This document shows, piece by piece, positions 5,900-6,975 of a DNA stretch of 6,975 bases (its first letter is position 1; every line of letters begins with the position of its first letter). Source of the stretch: Flavobacteriales bacterium UBA958 (GTDB lineage Bacteria; Bacteroidota; Bacteroidia; Flavobacteriales_D; Crocinitomicaceae); contig DBCM01000002.1 in assembly GCA_002293045.1 (NCBI GenBank), positions 1 to 6,975 of the forward strand. The letters run 5' to 3'. Under the pieces are notes generated by a model. That model did not search any database and was not told where the DNA came from. It saw nothing but the letters and a program-made list of their open reading frames with translations. A program made the translations under genes and the position numbers.

Positions 5900-6751
5900 T
5901 TATGCTTTTAAGGACCGTTGTTTGATCATTCCGCCTTTGGTATCCTTAACGCTGTGCATCACAATAAACGCATTGGGGTCAATTTTTTCAACTTCGGTAT
6001 ACATGCGATTAATTTCAAGCCGCGTAATCACGCTGTATAGCACATCTACATTTTTGGTATCCCCCCGCTTGCCGTAGCCTTTTTTACCGGAATAAACGGT
6101 TACTCCACGGTTCAATTTTTCAATAATTACCAAACGTACTTCTTCGCAATAATCAGAAACTATAGTTACTCCGACATACTCTTCAATTCCTTCTACGATA
6201 AAATCAAGTGCTTTGGAAGCGGCCAAATACGTAAGCAAGGAATATAGAGCAATTTCCACTCCCATGAGGTAGGCTGCGACTGAAAAAATCAGTGCGTTGA
6301 CTCCAAGCATGATGTCCCCCACGGTGGCCCCTAACTTTTTGCTTAAGTAAATAGCGAGTACTTCGGTACCATCGATTACAGCACCCCCACGCATCGCGAA
6401 TCCAATCCCTGCGCCTAAAAATACACCACCAAAAACGGCAATAAGGATTGGGTCTGTGGTCACTAAAGGCATGGATATAAAGCTTAAGGAAGAGCTAAGA
6501 CCTACGATAGCGAGCGAAGATTTTAGGGCAAAGGCATTGCCCAGTAAGCGCTTACCCAATACAATAAAGGGCGCATTGATTAAGATAATGAAAATCCCAA
6601 GGGAGATGCTAGAAAACTCACTCGCTAACATGGAAATACCCATTGCACCGCCATCGATGAAGTGATTTGGAATAAGAAATCCTTTCAATCCAAAGGTAGC
6701 ACTGGTAATTCCTAAAAGGATCAATACCGTATCTTTTATAACCCGGTTCAT
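5900..6751 (-). CDS. YitT family membrane protein with C-terminal DUF2179 domain
   Basis: This is a cytoplasmic-membrane protein of the YitT/DUF161 family, whose transported substrate or role is not established. From the ATG at 6751 it has 283 residues. The N-terminus VIKDTVLILLGITSATFGLK and FLIPNHFIDGGAMGISML are family-typical. About five or six hydrophobic segments follow up to roughly residue 190, including LGIFIILINAPFIVLG, ILIAVFGGVFLGAGIGFAMR and IMLGVNALIFSVAAYLMG. The soluble DUF2179 domain covers about the last 80 residues and ends with the typical FIVMHSVKDTKGGMIKQRSL. An in-frame ATG at 6778 would add nine residues (MYFSPIFIS); it cannot be excluded, but the shorter start fits the family better. 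The stop codon abuts octamer array 2, so the array lies in the 3' untranslated region. No standard -7 box was found upstream. Confidence 0.9.
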   Translation of the reverse strand: MNRVIKDTVLILLGITSATFGLKGFLIPNHFIDGGAMGISMLASEFSSISLGIFIILINAPFIVLGKRLLGNAFALKSSLAIVGLSSSLSFISMPLVTTDPILIAVFGGVFLGAGIGFAMRGGAVIDGTEVLAIYLSKKLGATVGDIMLGVNALIFSVAAYLMGVEIALYSLLTYLAASKALDFIVEGIEEYVGVTIVSDYCEEVRLVIIEKLNRGVTVYSGKKGYGKRGDTKNVDVLYSVITRLEINRMYTEVEKIDPNAFIVMHSVKDTKGGMIKQRSLKA

Positions 6752-6875
6752 AGAGATAAAGATAGGTGAAAAGTACATGTGAGATAGGCGGAAATTGCAT
6801 AAACACTTGTTGAATAGACAAAAATCCCCCGTTCCTTCGAACGAACCATTTCAAACTATTTTTTATCGTGCGCGC

Positions 6876-6975
6876 CTAGCGAATGACTTGTTTCAAGGGA
6901 TCGGTTGCACGTTCACCGCTCAAAATTTGTATGTAATACGTTCCTGCCAATAATTTCAGGTCTGTAATGCTATAC
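6876..6975 (-). CDS. C-terminal end of a probable T9SS-sorted secreted protein (cut by window edge)
   Basis: Only the last 32 codons and a TAG stop (complement of 6876-6878) are in the window. The peptide includes LKLLAGTYYIQILSGE and ends TDPLKQVIR. The pattern of a hydrophobic strand, an AGTYYI turn, a second strand and a short basic C-terminal strand resembles type A C-terminal sorting domains of Bacteroidota type IX secretion cargo. If so, the protein crosses the outer membrane by T9SS and the domain is removed at the surface. The passenger domain, and so the function, is outside the window. It lies 97 nt (6779-6875) upstream of the first possible YitT start on the same strand; that gap shows no clear promoter or terminator. 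Confidence 0.6.
   Translation of the reverse strand, partial: YSITDLKLLAGTYYIQILSGERATDPLKQVIR

Noticed and set aside
5793..6077. Plus-strand open frame of 94 codons starting in array 2
   Set aside because: Its first part is octamer repeat sequence and the rest is antisense to the YitT gene. There is no recognisable protein feature, so it is not a gene.
6819..6846. Possible terminator between the T9SS fragment and the YitT gene (GTTCGTTCGAAGGAAC then GGGGGATTTTTG on the minus strand)
   Set aside because: The outer stem is only 4 bp with a mismatch next to it, and five Gs separate the stem from a short T-run. Too weak to call.
6618..6854. Minus-strand open frame of 78 codons overlapping the YitT start
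   Set aside because: It is a different frame over the conserved YitT N-terminus with no family features, so it is a shadow of that gene.
6849..6862. TAGTTTG (minus strand) as a promoter box for the YitT gene
   Set aside because: It has one base, not two, between TA and TTTG, and it lies more than 70 nt from the nearer start codon. The other near match (GATTTTTG at 6826-6819) lacks the TA.

Overview
The window looks like chromosomal DNA from a flavobacterium-type Bacteroidota. The evidence is four TAnnTTTG-type -7 promoter boxes close to start codons, no obvious Shine-Dalgarno sequences, a gene fragment whose end resembles a type IX secretion sorting tail, and protein families (PanB, KMO, MetF, YitT) with Bacteroidota-like sequences. 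A Crocinitomicaceae/Fluviicola-like host is a guess from general resemblance only.

Layout. At the left edge, the 5' part of panB (minus strand) and kmo (plus strand) diverge from a 139-bp control region with a promoter box for each. The kmo stop region overlaps the start of a secreted or outer-membrane hypothetical protein. That gene meets a second secreted hypothetical protein tail to tail, and the palindrome CTAG supplies both stop codons. Moving right, all remaining genes are on the minus strand. Read in transcription order, these are the C-terminal end of a probable T9SS cargo protein (right edge), a YitT/DUF2179 membrane protein, a class III PLP aminotransferase, metF, and the small secreted protein 7 nt after metF.

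The unusual part is the 607-bp gap between the YitT gene and the aminotransferase gene (5293-5899). It is almost filled by two arrays of degenerate 8-nt units with an RGAY core (mostly GGAC, AGAC or GGAT) and a variable, mostly A/T-rich tetramer. The units keep a strict 8-nt register and switch strand orientation in blocks. Between the arrays is a cluster of three REP-like hairpins built on CTTCGATA. Two of these share a perfect 20-bp core in opposite orientations but have different outer stem arms, each self-complementary. The gap contains no protein gene that I can support.

The identified genes are ordinary metabolism: pantothenate synthesis (panB), tryptophan/kynurenine catabolism (kmo), one-carbon metabolism (metF), and an aminotransferase of unknown substrate. 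They do not form one pathway. The candidate for something undescribed is the octamer array/REP composite.
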